A stretch of DNA of 64,000 nt. Source: Rattus norvegicus (Eukaryota; Chordata; Mammalia; Rodentia; Muridae). The DNA lies in contig NC_086027.1 in the NCBI RefSeq assembly GCF_036323735.1, forward strand, positions 91,334,662-91,398,661, written 5' to 3'. Both the position numbers and the translations under genes were made by a program. Position 1 is the stretch's first letter. Every line of letters begins with the position of its first letter. The notes under the pieces are model-generated. The model had not been told where the DNA came from and did not search any database. It saw only the letters and a program-made list of their open reading frames with translations. Positions 1 through 12,478 of this stretch are shown piece after piece.

Positions 1-658
1 GTAGGGGTCAGTCCATATAGTCATAGCCATGGGAAGAAAACTGATTGTTTTCTATAAAAAGTCATGTCAGAGTTATAAATCAAGTTTCTATGATTAATAC
101 CATTACTATAAGACTGGGGATTAAATTCTCCTATGAGTTCTGAATGACAGACCATATCCAAACCCTAACTTGGTAAGATAAGTCCACAGGGCTGTGCATG
201 GCTGGTTACAGATAACATTAATGTTTACACTTAATAATTTGGCTTTTTAAAGATACGACGAAGAGCATTTATGTGGCAGACACAATACCTATTGAACTAC
301 CCGTGTCTAGCAGAGCGGCTTCCGGGTGAGCCACACACAGAGTACCCTTCGTGTGTTCAGCTGACCTATCTCTCCATGCCTATAGACATTCAGCCTCATT
401 GGGAAGGATCTGAATTTGCTGGCCATGGCACCAAAGCAGAGAGGATGGAAGGCCATTAGAGAGGTGCGAGGGAGTAAAAGGCATCTTAGAAGCAGAGGAG
501 TAAAGGAGAGGTCCTCTAGATCAGCAGAACTTAGCCCAATCTAGTTCTGCTTCTGTACCCCCTGAAGCTAACTTGATAAGCATTACATACGGAGAAAAGA
601 AGTTTAAAAGCTCAGCTCTGCGCATTTAATATCAGACTAAGGAACGTATTTGCACAGA

Positions 659-868
659 GGCTGGAGAACTGGCCCAACAGTTAAGAACACTGAATGCTCT
701 CTCAGAAGACCTGGGTTTAATTTCCAGCACCCACGTGATGGCTCGCAACCATCTGTAACTCCAGTTCTAAGGGATCTGATTCCCTCTTTCGGCTTCTGTG
801 GAGACTAGGCACACATGTGGTGCAGAGATGACCACACACTGATACACATAAAGCAAAAATAAAGAGTA
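659..868 (+). mobile_element. B2 SINE
   Basis: ggctggagaactggcccaac, cagaagacctgggtttaatt, ccagcacccacgtgatggct and aactccagttctaagggatc are B2 landmarks, ending in an A-rich tail with AATAAA. Confidence 0.85.
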
Positions 869-1007
869 TTTCCGTATGCTATAATAGGTATTGTATATGA
901 TACACACATATATGGGGTGTGGTTAAAGAATTATTTTCAGTATGTTTTCACTGCAGCATGGACGTGGTTTTAAAATGTACAGTCTTTGGGGCTATCTGAA
1001 ATATAAG

Positions 1008-1095
1008 ATTGGGGGGATACAGTTCAATTGTAGAGCTCTTACTTCCTATGTTTCAAGCCCTTGGTGCGATCCCAGAGCTAGAACAAACAAAGGAA
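1008..1095 (+). mobile_element. Degenerate ID/B4-like SINE
   Basis: ggggggatacagttcaattg, tagagctcttacttcctatg and ttggtgcgatcccagagct are a diverged ID-type body. Confidence 0.5.
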
Positions 1096-1152
1096 TGAAT
1101 AAGTAGTTATAGCCATAAAAGTGCTTCATCGTCAGGTTAGCAGGCTGGGGAG

Positions 1153-1552
1153 TGTGCTGGCCAGTTTTATGTCAACTTGACAACTGCAAGAACTACTGGA
1201 GAAGAGGAAGCATTGATAAAGAATATACCGCTGCAGGATCTGGTGTAGACAAGCCTGAAGAGCATTTTCCTAATGAGTGATAAGGGAGCGCCTAGCCCAC
1301 TGTGGGTGGGGCCAGCCTGGTGGCTGGTGATGCTGGGTTCACCAGAAAGCAGGCTGAGCGAGTCATAAGGAGCCTGTCAGCAGCAGCCCTCTGCGGCCTC
1401 TACATCAGCTCCTGCCTCCAGGTTCCTGTCCCGACTTCTTTCAGTGACTGGAGTGTAATGGATGTGGACTTACAGGCCAAACAAACCCATTCTTCCCTAA
1501 TTTGCTTCGGTCATGATGCTGCATCATAGAAATTGTAACTCTCACTAAGACA
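1153..1552 (+). mobile_element. Solo LTR, ERVL-MaLR type (MT-like)
   Basis: 400 bp beginning TGTGCTGGCC and ending CTAAGACA, flanked by a perfect 5-bp target duplication GGGAG (1148-1152 and 1553-1557). Its internal text (agtttatgtcaacttgac-like start, agcaggctgagc, ctcctgcctccaggttcctg, and late aggccaaacaaaccc in the polyadenylation area) is that of a rodent MT-type MaLR LTR. No internal retroviral coding sequence is attached, so it is an old solo LTR. Confidence 0.75.
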
Positions 1553-1605
1553 GGGAGTAAGTCAGAAAGTTTCCAGTTTTAGTCATCAAGATCTACATTT
1601 CGTTG

Positions 1606-1643
<38 letters not shown>

Positions 1644-2062
1644 TAATCGTTTTTTGCAGTCCAGTCTTTATCCCCTTCCCAGTCCACCCTCTGACTCTTC
1701 CACATCCTCTACCTCCTCCCACCTCCAAGAGGATATCCCCACCCCCGACCCCATCACACCAGACCTTCCTACTCCCTGGGGCCTCAAGTCTCCTGAGGGT
1801 CAGGTGTATCATCTCTCACTGAGTCAAGACCTGGAAGTCCTCTGCTGTGTATGTGTTGAGGGCATCACATCAGCTGGTGGATGCTGCCTGGTTGGTGATC
1901 CACTGTCTGAGAGATCTCAGGGGTCCAGGTTAGTTGAGATTGCTGGTCTTCTCCTATGGGGTCTCCCTCCTCCTCAGCTTCTTCCAGCTTTTCCCTAATT
2001 CAACCGCAGGGGTCACCAGCTTCTGTCCACTTCTTAATTAGCTTGTCTCTCCAAATTGGACT
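1644..2062 (-). mobile_element. L1 (Lx-type) fragment, antisense
   Basis: gtggatgctgcctggttggt, cactgtctgagagatctcag, cctcctcagcttcttccagc and ttttccctaattcaaccgca are familiar rodent L1 sequence on the minus strand. (ATT)n at 1607-1643 adjoins its tail. The Leu-rich ORF here is an artefact. Confidence 0.65.
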
Positions 2063-2739
2063 CTCAGACAACCTATTCCACTGTTTAAAAATGAGTTCGA
2101 GTGTGTTTAGAAACACTGGGGAGATTTGCCGTAGTATAGACAAAACAGTCAGGTCCCTGGAACTTTTTTCCCATCATGACGGTTTTTGTTGCTGTGTGAA
2201 CTTCCCAAGAAAAGGATTCCATCGGTAGGAAGTTGAGAAGTCTGTAATCCTCACCCTCTGGATCAAATGACAAAGTTTTCACGGGGAGTCTAAGTAACAA
2301 GGCAAGATGTTTATTTTCTTTGTTTGACCAGGGGATCATTTTATGCTGTGTGTTTATGGATAATATTGGGAAAGTCAAAGAGTTTGCATATTAGATTTCA
2401 AAGTAAGTGGGATGTGCTTAAAAGGGAGAACAAAACCACTGTAATCATATTTTCTGAAGATGACATTGCTAATAGTTTGGTGTCTTCCTTTCCAGACCCT
2501 TTCTTTGCCTACTTTTCCATCCAACAGTAAACTGGTGTACTTTTTGGGTTGTTGCTTACTATGGAAACCATTTTTATATGTCTACAAAAGGCTTGATTGT
2601 AGACTGACGTCATGTACTAAGGGAGAAAGATATCCCTCTGGGCATACTGTGTGTTTCCAGTTATTTACCAGTAAGGGCTACAGAAATAGCTTTAGCTGCA
2701 AAGTACTCACTGTGCAAGCATAAGAATGCAAACTCCAGC

Positions 2740-2952
2740 CGTGTGAACCACCTAAGAAAGCCAGGCATGGGTGCATTGACAACCCCAGCATGAGAACGGC
2801 AGAGAAACGTAGATTCCTGGAGCTCACAGGCCAACCACCCTAGCCTAGTGGGTGGACTACAGATCAATGGAAAGACCACGTGTAGCACATCAATGTAAAT
2901 GGCACCTTGCACTGGAGGAACCATGTCTGGGGGTCACCTCTGGCCTTCACAT

Positions 2953-2992
<40 letters not shown>
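2740..2992 (+). mobile_element. B3-type SINE with (CA)n tail
   Basis: aagccaggcatgggtgcatt, caaccaccctagcctagtgg and cctctggccttcacatgcac lead into (CA)n at 2952-2991, typical of B3. Confidence 0.75.
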
Positions 2993-3067
2993 TGGGGAGA
3001 ATGCCAAAACGGATGTGAAGATAAACCTTTAATAAAGTCATCCTTTAAAGATGGCCATCATTTAATA

Positions 3068-3230
3068 AATACTTAGAGGTATGCCAGGGCGTTGAGGTAG
3101 GAGTGGGTGGGTGGGAGTGGAGCATCCTTATGCAAGGAGGGGGAGAGGGTATGAGAGGGGGGTAGGGGGTAACATTTTAAATGTAAATACATAAAATATC
3201 CAAGGAAAATAAAGTTAAAAATAGATACTT
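3068..3230 (+). mobile_element. L1 3' end, truncated
   Basis: ggtgggagtggagcatcctt, gaggggggtagggggtaaca, tttaaatgtaaatacataaa and atccaaggaaaataaag are the 3'UTR end of a rodent L1. Confidence 0.8.
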
Positions 3231-5215
3231 GCTTGTCAAGTGCCCAACACCATGTCATGTATTTCTGACAGCCAGATGGCAAAATAATATCATTTCCGAT
3301 TCACAGACAAAAGTCCAATCCAAGAGCATTCTCGGTTAATAGAGGGAGTGAGTGTACAATGGGGACATCTGAGGATCTTTCTACATAACCGAAAAGGAGC
3401 ATCAGACACTACTGTTTACTGCTTGATTAACTGCATGGCGTTTGAGATAAAATAGTAATTTATAATGCTTTGTTATTGAGGTCAATTATTCCTGACACCA
3501 TTTCCTCCTTTTAATCAAAATCAGGAACCAAATCCTTTTATTTGCTGAAATATGATTTCTCTCTGCAGCATAGAGGGCTTTAACCCCTTCCACACCCCTG
3601 TCCCACCTCCTTGAAGACAGGTGCCATGTCTTAGCCATCTTGATGATTTCAGCTCTTAGCTCTACATCTGGTATTTCTGGCCTTCAATGAGCTGTTGTGG
3701 ACCTGGCCCACTATTCAATTAAACGCTCAAACCAAAATATCAGCGAAGAACAACCAGTTCCCCAGATCCTTTGGCATTTAAGAGAACTATGTTTGTCAGA
3801 CGAACAAGCCGTTTATTAATTCAACAATTCAAATACTTCCCCGTATCTTCACCGGGTGTTAGACACCGTGCTACATCCTAGGAACAAAGATAGAGTTTTA
3901 AAATGTTTCCCCGTCATCCTCCTGGAGTGTGTGCCTAAGAGACAGGCCCAGATAAGCACCCAGACAATTAATGATACATTCCTAGAGAGGGTAAATATAG
4001 CAAAGTACAATTGGAGGAGAAATTAGAAGAAAGGATCCAGTGAAGGTGGAATTCTGTGAAAAGAGCAGCAGCCTGCTTAGTGCAGGAGCCAAAGGTAGGA
4101 AGATTTCACTGACTTAAAAACTACAGTGTACCTCCAGAGTAAAGTGCGTGAGGGTTAGCGGTGGGTTTGGAGAGAAGGAAGCAGCCGTCCGGGGCAGCAC
4201 TTGCACCTCCTCCCCAAAGCCTGAGCTCCGGCTCCAGCTCATGCCCGTAGCTCATATACAAATGGGCTGGATCCCCTTATTCAGCCACCAAATGAAGATA
4301 GATTGCACAGTTCCTTCCAAACCTTTAATACTAGGGCCTTGGAGTGTCTGAAACCTCATGAAAGAAAGAGCTCCCACTCACAGAAAGACCGTACACGTAT
4401 TCCAGGTAGGCGCTCCGTAATAGTTGGTGGAGACCAGCTTGTGGATTTCTTGAATACTGTATGTACCTGGGGTTGGACCCAGGGGCTATTTCCCACTCAC
4501 TGTGGCCTACTCAGGCCTACAGAACACAGACAGCATGTGACCTGAACGTGCTACATCCCCAGACCTACAGAGGCAGTCATGCATGTAGAAGCATCCAAGG
4601 CACTGTGTCATACAACCCAGGCAGCATCCAGCCTTGAGAAGAGTCCTTCACGAGGTACCAGGAGGGGAGCACTGTTCTGATGGCTTTGGGCAAGTCGCTC
4701 AAATTCCAAGGCCCTCCATTTCCTCAATCATAAAACATAGCACAGATAAAAACTTGCTCCCCGCCCTTATCTACAGAAACACTGCAGTTAAGCGCACTCT
4801 GTGCCCTGTCAAGCATTCCACGGATGCCAGGTATTGCCGAGACAAGAAAGCTTCCATGGGTCAGCACTGTCTGAATGTGCTACTCAAGCTCCTGAAATGC
4901 CCCTGTGGTCTTGTGACCAGGGCTTCCTGGAATGTATTAAGGAGTTTCTTACTTTGAAAAATATTATCCAGTGCATTCTACACTGCTGGTATTTTCTAAT
5001 AAGTTCCTTGGAAACTGTCAGCAGAAACAACATCCTCCCTGAGCGCTGTCCCCATTAAAAGTGAGAAGTGTACTGACCTGACGCCATCCCGTGCAAACAA
5101 TGTTGCTATAAAGTTCCGCCAGTGATGTCATCACTTCCACGGGTTTTCAAATACTTCAGCTAACATACTTGTTAATTATAGAGCTATTCCTGCCTGATAG
5201 CTAATGTTGATAATT

Positions 5216-5534
5216 TGGAGGCCTGGGAGATGGCTTAGTGGGTAAGAGCACTAGCTATGCAAGCACAAGGACCTGAGTTCAAATCCCGAGCTCTCATTAA
5301 AGAAAGACCTGACGTAAGTGAGCATGCCCATATGTACCTGAAATCTCAGTATGTGAGCTGGACACAGACAAGTCAGAGAGAATGACAAACTGCTAGGATG
5401 GCCAGCGCTGAAAATCAGTGAGCTCTGGGTACAATGGGAAACGCTGCCCCAGGAGAGTAAGTAATAACGCAGGAGCCCCAGCAGCCTCCTCTAGTCTCCT
5501 TAACCCTTCACATGGGCATGTACAGCCTCACCCA
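5216..5534 (+). mobile_element. B2/B3-like SINE
   Basis: gcctgggagatggcttagtg, ggtaagagcactagctatgc and aaggacctgagttcaaatcc are a clear tRNA-derived SINE head; the diverged body runs into the CA-rich satellite that follows. Confidence 0.7.
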
Positions 5535-5808
5535 CACAGAGTTCTCAGGTACACACTTACGCACAGCCATCACATGCATATATATCATACACACCCAAGA
5601 TACACATCATACCTACACACACATCACATGTCACACACCTACACATTTAACACACACTGACATAGTTATCATACACAGTTATCACACATCACACACACAC
5701 AAACACACACAGACACACACCAACAGCCATGCAGCTGTCACAGACATCACACATACACATCATACACACACACACACACATCTCACACATACACCCTATA
5801 TATTTATA

Positions 5809-5849
<41 letters not shown>

Positions 5850-6006
5850 TACACCAACAGCCATGCAGCTGTCACAGACATCACACATATACATCATACA
5901 CACACACACACATCTCACATATACACCCTACATATTTATATCACACACACACACACACACACACACACATTATACACCCCACACACATCGTACTTACACA
6001 TTAGAT
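5535..6006 (+). repeat. CA-rich satellite with a 134-bp tandem unit
   Basis: Imperfect (CA)n/(CACACAT)n. A 134-bp unit carrying aacagccatgcagctgtcac, agacatcacacat and ccctatatatttatatcac starts at 5711 and again at 5845, with few differences. The ORFs across it are low-complexity His/Thr artefacts. Confidence 0.9.
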
Positions 6007-7789
6007 CACATGGCATACTGCATTTAGTACCCTGATTTTTTTTTCTGTAGTGTTGGGGTTAGCAAGTAAAGCCCTAAGTCTTACCTTTTTTGTGAGTTAT
6101 ATTGTATTATGAACATTTTCTCAACATTAAATATTCCTTAAGAAGAAATGTATCATTTTCTATCATGTTTATACACTAGTACAACTTATTCAAATCTTCT
6201 GATATTAATAGCAATACCAACAATAACTGTTCTTGCTTCTTGTCTGCTTTTTGCAATAGATTCATATAGTGAAAACCATTAAGTGCAACTAGCACAAAAC
6301 CTTTCATGCCACAAGTTGTATTTGTAAAATAATAAAGTTTTAGTATGGCTAAGCAAAAATAGAATGGAATTACTGAAAATCCTATTTTGCAACTATAAAT
6401 AGCTAACATTACACATACACATAGTTGATATTCTTTTTATGTTTAATGAAGAATGTGAGTGGCTGGGAACTGACAGTTGAAACTTTCTTTTTAATTCCCA
6501 AAATAGACATAGTGAGGTTCAGTAAGTAAAGAAATCCTCCAGTAGCCGACTCGTGTAATAGTACTTCTCAAATGTTCTGTCCATCCTTTTATTTTTTTAA
6601 CTTGTCTCACTTCTGACCCAAAATAAGCCAAAGAAACCTCTTGAATGATGCCAGTGTTTTCTTAGAACATGGTCTCGAGATGAAACACACATCTCAAGGC
6701 CACGGATAAACATGGACCCTATTTACTAAGCTCTTTTCTTAAGATCAGGAGTCAGCCAAGTATAGTCAGAAAGGATGCTTGAGACAACTGGGAACTGGGA
6801 ATGGGTCAGACTCAAACCCAGCATCGCCTCAGGATGGTGGTGTTGGTTCTAGATCCTTCCAGTAGTCAGAAGAGAATTTTCAGTGTTTCAACTAGCAATT
6901 TCCTCTTTTCCTACCCCTTTCATCTTATCCCAGCATGTTCTCCTCCCCCATCTTTGTGATTTCTAGCTGGACACAGAACCTCACACTTCTATCTAGAGTT
7001 CTTTAATGCCGTCCTGGGGTAAGTCCCGTGCATATGCCAAGACGGGCCTGACTTCCTTACATCACGCTGCACAATGAGTTGAGAGTATCTTAACCTCAGA
7101 GGTAGTTATGTGATGGCTGCGGTATAAGACCAGAAGCGAGAACGGCGAAAATCAACAGACAGAGGAAAGTGTGGGAAGTCACGACTTGTCCCTGTTGAAG
7201 CAAAGTATCAGTCAGACCTCTCTTGAGGTACCACAGATACAGGCCAAGAACTCAAAGAAGTTGGCATGAACATATATCCTCCACCTTCTGACATGAACTC
7301 AGAAGGCAAATGCCAACTGCTCTGGCATGCACCAGCTGGCACACTGTAAATGATTTACTTGGGAGTCCGCTCAACAAAGTTCACCTTCAATAAAGCCATA
7401 GGGAAGCTTCCTTGAGTTCTCCCCTGCTCTCACCTGTGAACCTGCCAGGATCTTTCTCTTGGTCTAAACAGAGCAGTCTCTGCTTCTTTAAGTGGTTTCT
7501 TGGCCACTAATTTCCCTATTTATTCACTATGAGGGTGGTGGGTTTTGTTGCTAAAATCGAATGACCCCACAAACAGAACATCATGGCACCTGCTCCAGTT
7601 AGCTTTAACTGTCAGTTTGAAATAGCTCTGTGTCATCTGAAAGGAAAGACTCCATGGCAAAGCTGCCTAGATCAGACTGCCTTGTGGGTGTGCATGTGGG
7701 GAATCTGTCTTGTTTACTAATTGATGCAGAAAAGCCTAGCTCACTTAGGGCAGTGACACACCTAGGCATGAGGTCCTTTGCTTTATAAG

Positions 7790-7997
7790 AAAACCAGTCA
7801 AACACAAGCTAGAGAGCCATCGAGAGAGTAAGCCAGTGTCTAGCATCCCCTCCACGGTCCCTGCTTCAAGTCCGTATTTCAGCCCTGATTTCCTTTAGTG
7901 ATCAACTTTGACCTGGAAGTACAAGCCAAACAAGTCCTTTCCTCCTATAAGTTGCTTTTGGTTGGTGTTTAATTACAGCAGTAGGAAGTCTAGGATG
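7790..7997 (+). mobile_element. MaLR-type LTR fragment (3' half)
   Basis: Diverged 3' half of the same LTR class as 1153-1552, with gacctggaagtacaagccaa and acaagtcctttcctcctata followed by ttacagcagtagga. The 5' end is missing. Confidence 0.55.
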
Positions 7998-8403
7998 GTG
8001 TCCAGCCTAGCAGCAGTGCAAATTACACCTCTAAATCTTGCTCAGTTGTGCTTTAGAACACAAGTGAGGGTGGTTAATTCTGCTATTTCTCCTCTGAACT
8101 CTAAATCCATAATTTTTATCCTTTTTAATGAGAGAACCTTCTACCTCATACCAAAGGTCTTTTTTATGGATATAAGTTGTTTTAATGAGATACTTAGAAA
8201 GTTCATCCCAGACCACTCCACAGAATGGATGACCTTTGCCAAGCTGTTGAGCACTGCCTCCTGTACTTGTAAATTATACCATCAGCCTATTGTTGCCCCG
8301 AGGAAGTCTTTAGCACCGTGCCTGTCCCATGCCAGGGGCTCAGCTGATGCCACAGAGGTGTACAGCTGTGTTTGGGAACAACTGACAAACCCTCACCTGT
8401 GCT

Positions 8404-8602
8404 GAAGAGATGGCTTAACAGTTAAAGGCACTCAGTACTCTTGTGGAAGATCCGGGTTTGGTTCACAGCCAAAGGGAGACTGAGACAGGAGGATCTGGAA
8501 CTCAAGGAAAGCTTCAGCTACACAACGAATCAGTGCCAGCCTAGGCTGCAGAAGACCCTGTCTCCAACAGCCAACCAACCAAACAACAGCCACACACAAT
8601 CC
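8404..8602 (+). mobile_element. Composite B2-head/B1-body SINE
   Basis: A B2-like start (gaagagatggcttaacagtt) is joined to a B1-like body (gagactgagacaggaggatc, cagcctaggctgcagaagac, cctgtctccaac), ending in (CCAA)n. Confidence 0.6.
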
Positions 8603-9516
8603 ATTCTGCTAGTTCCTATCCCATAGTCCTCACAGCCCTCCTTATTTGGGGGCTGGCTTGTTTAGCATTTCTTCAATATCTGTGGACCACCCGCTCCCCC
8701 ATTTCATTCAAATAAATTCCTTTTTAAGGAGTCCTTTCGTGAGCCTGAATCATTCCTATTCCTTACACTACATACAGTAGCAGAACGGGAGCAGAAAGCC
8801 ATACAACAGTCTGAGCAGTAGGACTGTCGAGCCAGCAGTCTTCCACTCCTGCCAGCAGGTAGCTTCAGGAACAACAAGCTCGGAAAAGCAAGTGCACACG
8901 GGTGCTGGGAAAATGGCCTGTGAGGTACCCAGGATGGACTAGGGAAAGTTTAAAGTCACTAGCTGCTTACCACCTGTGGCATTTTCAGGTTTGCATATGT
9001 TAGTAGAAGTGCTGGCCCTGAAAAAAATTAATCCTATATCTACAAAACAAAATTAATAAGGCATGACAGCAAAATCTGGGTATGGCTAAAGTTCATACGC
9101 ATGAAGCGAGGGCAGGACAAACTAAAGAGTGATTTAAGTGTATGTGGGAGTGGGGTGTAGGGGTGGGGGTTAGCTGTGGAACACCACCTACTAAACACAC
9201 CTCTGAAAAACTAAAAGCCCCACGTGTATTTTTATGTCGTGGCATACGTGGTACTGAGGACAACTTGGAACCCAGCCACTTCTCAAGTCTTATTTGTTTA
9301 TTGACTTCCACAAGACAAGCAACTCGCCAGCCATAGGCTCATGCCACAATGTACCATCTCCCCACATGCCTAAAGCAACAGGGTCAAACGATGGCCTAAA
9401 ACTGCCGAAACTCCTTTCTTAGCTCTAAAATTCAAAAACGACATCTATTTCAAAATCTTATCATTTTCTTGGGGTTACTTCTTTCTTTCTCTCTTTCTTT
9501 CTTTCCTTTTTTTTTT

Positions 9517-9693
9517 TAAAAAAGGTTTATTTATTTTATGAGTACACTGTAGCTGTCTTCAGACACACCAGAAGAGGGCATCGGATCCCATTACAGATGG
9601 TTGTGAGCCACCATGTGATTGCTGGGAATTGAACTCAGGACCTCTGGAAGAGCAGTCAGTGCTCTTAACCACTGAGCCATCTCTCCAGCCCCA
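9517..9693 (-). mobile_element. B2 SINE, antisense
   Basis: tttatgagtacactgtagct, gtcttcagacacaccagaag and cactgagccatctctccagc are B2 landmarks. A (TTTC)n tract at 9480-9516 is the expanded tail; ggggtta/agggtta flank it as a possible target duplication. Confidence 0.9.
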
Positions 9694-10455
9694 GGGTTAT
9701 TTTTTTTTCTTAGTCTGGTATTATTTACAAACAGAGCTTGAGGCTGAAGAGAGACCCCATATAACCCACTCAAAGCTCGGTGATCGAGTGAGGCATTGGC
9801 TTAACCCAGAATACTGTTACATAGCCCAAGCCACCAAGGATATCCGGCCGACTATTTTTAAAGCACTCCTCCCCCACTCCAGCTCATGTGGCGGAGTTAA
9901 AGCTGTTTGCTTACGAAATTGGCACCATTTCTGTGATTCATGAGATCCAACTTTGAATGAAATATTTTAACTTATCTGAAAGTAAAACTGTTTTCCCAAA
10001 GCTGTCACAAATATACACAAGCTGAAGAGACCTTTCTCTTACTATATATGTGGTGTTGCACGCTGGATTAGTTAACTCATTCAATGACTATTCACAGAGT
10101 AAGGACTGTCTGCCAAATGTTGGGTTATAGCAGGAGACATGAGGGTGGAAACACGAGGGGACATGTTCTCTCAGAGCACAGAGTCCAGTAAAAATTAAAG
10201 ACTAATCAGCAGGCAACTGAGTGGATGAGAACATGGCAGAAGGATGCCTGGGAAGGAGCAGGGGGTGGGGGTGGGGCAGATCAGAGCGCCTTAAAATGCA
10301 AGCTGAGAGGAGCCAAGGGAGGAGAGAATCTTTCAGATAGGGAAAACAGCAAGAGAAAAAAATATTTTTGTATCTTCTTAGCTGTAGTCACTATTGGTCA
10401 ATAAGCCGTGTTGAAACACTCACCCGATCAGAAAATACTGAAATAGATTCTTCTG

Positions 10456-10458
10456 AAT

Positions 10459-10522
<64 letters not shown>

Positions 10523-10690
10523 GTATTCATGCATGTATGTGCACGAGCACTGGAAGGTAAGAAAGTTCATCAGGTGAACACCTCCATTGCTCTCTACCTG
10601 TTATACTGAAGCAAGGTTTACCCTTGAGCCCAGAGCTTGCCAATTTGGCTAGTCTGACTAGACAGTTTGCCCCAGGGATTTCTTTCTTTC
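10456..10690 (-). mobile_element. B3-type SINE, antisense, with (GT)n
   Basis: (GT)n at 10459-10519, then gcatgtatgtgcacgagcac, attgctctctacctgttata, cagagcttgccaatttggct and gccccagggatttctt, the reverse complement of a B3 body. A poly-T run follows at 10698-10729. Confidence 0.65.
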
Positions 10691-10698
10691 TTTTCCTT

Positions 10699-10729
<31 letters not shown>

Positions 10730-10880
10730 GTAATTGTAGGGGAGGAATCCAATCTTTATTACTAAATGGTGGAAGCAGGCATAATTAGTTTTGGTTTTTG
10801 AAGAGTGATAACAACAGCAGTCTTTGATTAAAAAAAATTACCAATTGAAGCTCTGTTCTAGTCCTAGTTTGCTAATGGTT

Positions 10881-10972
10881 CCCCCCACCCCGCCCTGGAG
10901 CTGAGGACTGGAACCCAGGGCCTTGAGCTTGCTAGGCAAGTGCTCTACCACTGAGCTAAATCCCCAACCTCC
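10881..10972 (-). mobile_element. ID element, antisense
   Basis: ggagctgaggactggaaccc through gagctaaatccccaacc, flanked by the direct repeat ctaatggtt (10872-10880 and 10974-10982). The tail has become C-rich (ccccccaccccgcc). Confidence 0.85.
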
Positions 10973-10984
10973 ACTAATGGTTTT

Positions 10985-11321
10985 TTAAATTGCATTTTTA
11001 TTTACATTTTAAATGTTATCCCATTTCCCGGATGCCCCTCCAGAAATCCGCTACCTCCCCCTGCTTCCCCCCCCCCGCTTTTCTATGAGGGTGCTCCCTC
11101 ACCCAACCATCTACTCCCTCCCACCTTCCTACCCTGGCATACCCCTATACTGGGGCATCGAGCCTTGACAGGACCAAGGGCCTCTCCTTTCACTGATGCC
11201 CCTGACAAAGCCATCCTCTGCTACATATGCAGATGGAGCCCTAGGTCCATCACCAGGGATTTCTTGTCTAACCTCCAGAGTGATGAGATCATAGGTATGT
11301 GAGGGTGGCAGAAATGCCATG
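10985..11321 (-). mobile_element. L1 3' end, antisense
   Basis: tttatttacattttaaatgt, tatcccatttcccggatgcc, tatgagggtgctccctcacc, ccttgacaggaccaagggcc and ccatcctctgctacatatgc are the reversed 3' end of a rodent L1. Confidence 0.85.
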
Positions 11322-11400
11322 CCTGCCTGAGTTTTCTCTGGGTGCTAGGGACTCAAACGCCTGTCGCCATACTTCATACACTGAGTCTTTTCCCAGTCAT
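11322..11400 (-). mobile_element. ID/B4-like fragment, antisense
   Basis: ctctgggtgctagggactca and catacactgagtcttttccc are a degenerate reversed ID part of a B4 element. Confidence 0.5.
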
Positions 11401-12104
11401 AGAGTCTCAATGTTTTGACAGAAGTTGAATGCAGGTCCCTCTGGAAAGAGGCACAGTGGAGAAAGAACTTCTCTGCGCTCCATCATGGCTACGAGCTCAG
11501 ACACTCCCTGAGTATGGAAGCATGGAAACTCTCAGTCCGAGATCTCGCCCCTTCAAAACATGAGCAGAAGTGCCTCCTTCTTCTCCTATTTGTATCTTTC
11601 TGAAATTATGTATGATTCAGAAGCCTATGTATATTGTTTTAGACTAAAGAATAAAATTATTCTTTTTCAACGGATTATTATTATTCAACGGATAAGTAGC
11701 TTCCAGGTTTTGCACGTTCCTTAAGGATATAACACATTAGGAACATATTTATTTAGGTCTAACTATACTGGTGATATATGATAAAAATAGCACGTGCTCA
11801 TTAAGGAAAATGAGCAAAGGCTGTAAAAACAGAAAGAAATCCTGGTTTTGCTATATAAAGGCAATATCATTAATGTTTCCAGGATTTTCTCTTAGCAGTT
11901 TAATTATATAAATGTTTTTTTAGAATATAGATATAAGGTCATTTTATATACAATTCTATAACTTTTTCTTACACAAAGACATATAGATGACATAAATATT
12001 TATATGGTCTTGTAAATAATTTTTAATTTTCAAACTTTATCAGTTTGTGCCATTGGATATTTAGAGATTCAACCTTTCTTGAGCATCTCTTTAACATATT
12101 TTAC

Positions 12105-12275
12105 ATTTGCTTTTTGGTGGAGAAGAGGGACACATGCCATGGCACCCATGCGGAAGTCAAAATACAAACCAACATCCTTGTTCCCCTCTGTCTCCGCATG
12201 GGGCTCTGGAGTCAAACTCAGGTTCCCAGGCTTCGCAGCAACTGCCTTTATCCACTGAGCCGTCTCTCCGACCCT
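12105..12275 (-). mobile_element. B3-like SINE, antisense
   Basis: ggagtcaaactcaggttccc, aggcttcgcagcaactgcct and tccactgagccgtctctccg are the reverse complement of a tRNA-derived B3 head. Confidence 0.65.
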
Positions 12276-12329
12276 CGACCATTGCTATTCTAGGTATTTT
12301 ATAGATATCTGGAGCATTTAATTTTTTTT

Positions 12330-12444
12330 TCTTTTAGCACCTGTCTCATTTTGTAGACCAGGCTGTCCCAGGTTCACAATCTTCCTATCTCAGTCTCCTA
12401 GTGTTGGGACGGCAGCAGCATGCCAGGAAGCACAGCTTCATCTT

Positions 12445-12477
<33 letters not shown>

Positions 12478-12478
12478 T
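12330..12478 (-). mobile_element. B1/B4-like SINE, antisense, plus poly-T
   Basis: ttttgtagaccaggctgtcc and cagtctcctagtgttgggac are reverse B1 landmarks; a 30-nt T run at 12447-12476 lies next to it. Confidence 0.55.

Noticed and set aside
1603..1998. ORF starting with a long Leu run that looks like a signal peptide (possible Col4a3 exon 1)
   Set aside because: The Leu run is translation of (TTA)n and the rest is antisense L1. There is no donor after an Ala/Ser-Lys end and no CpG-island promoter.
5512..6027. 171-codon His/Thr ORF
   Set aside because: It comes from the CA-rich satellite. The internal 134-bp duplication explains its repeated peptide.
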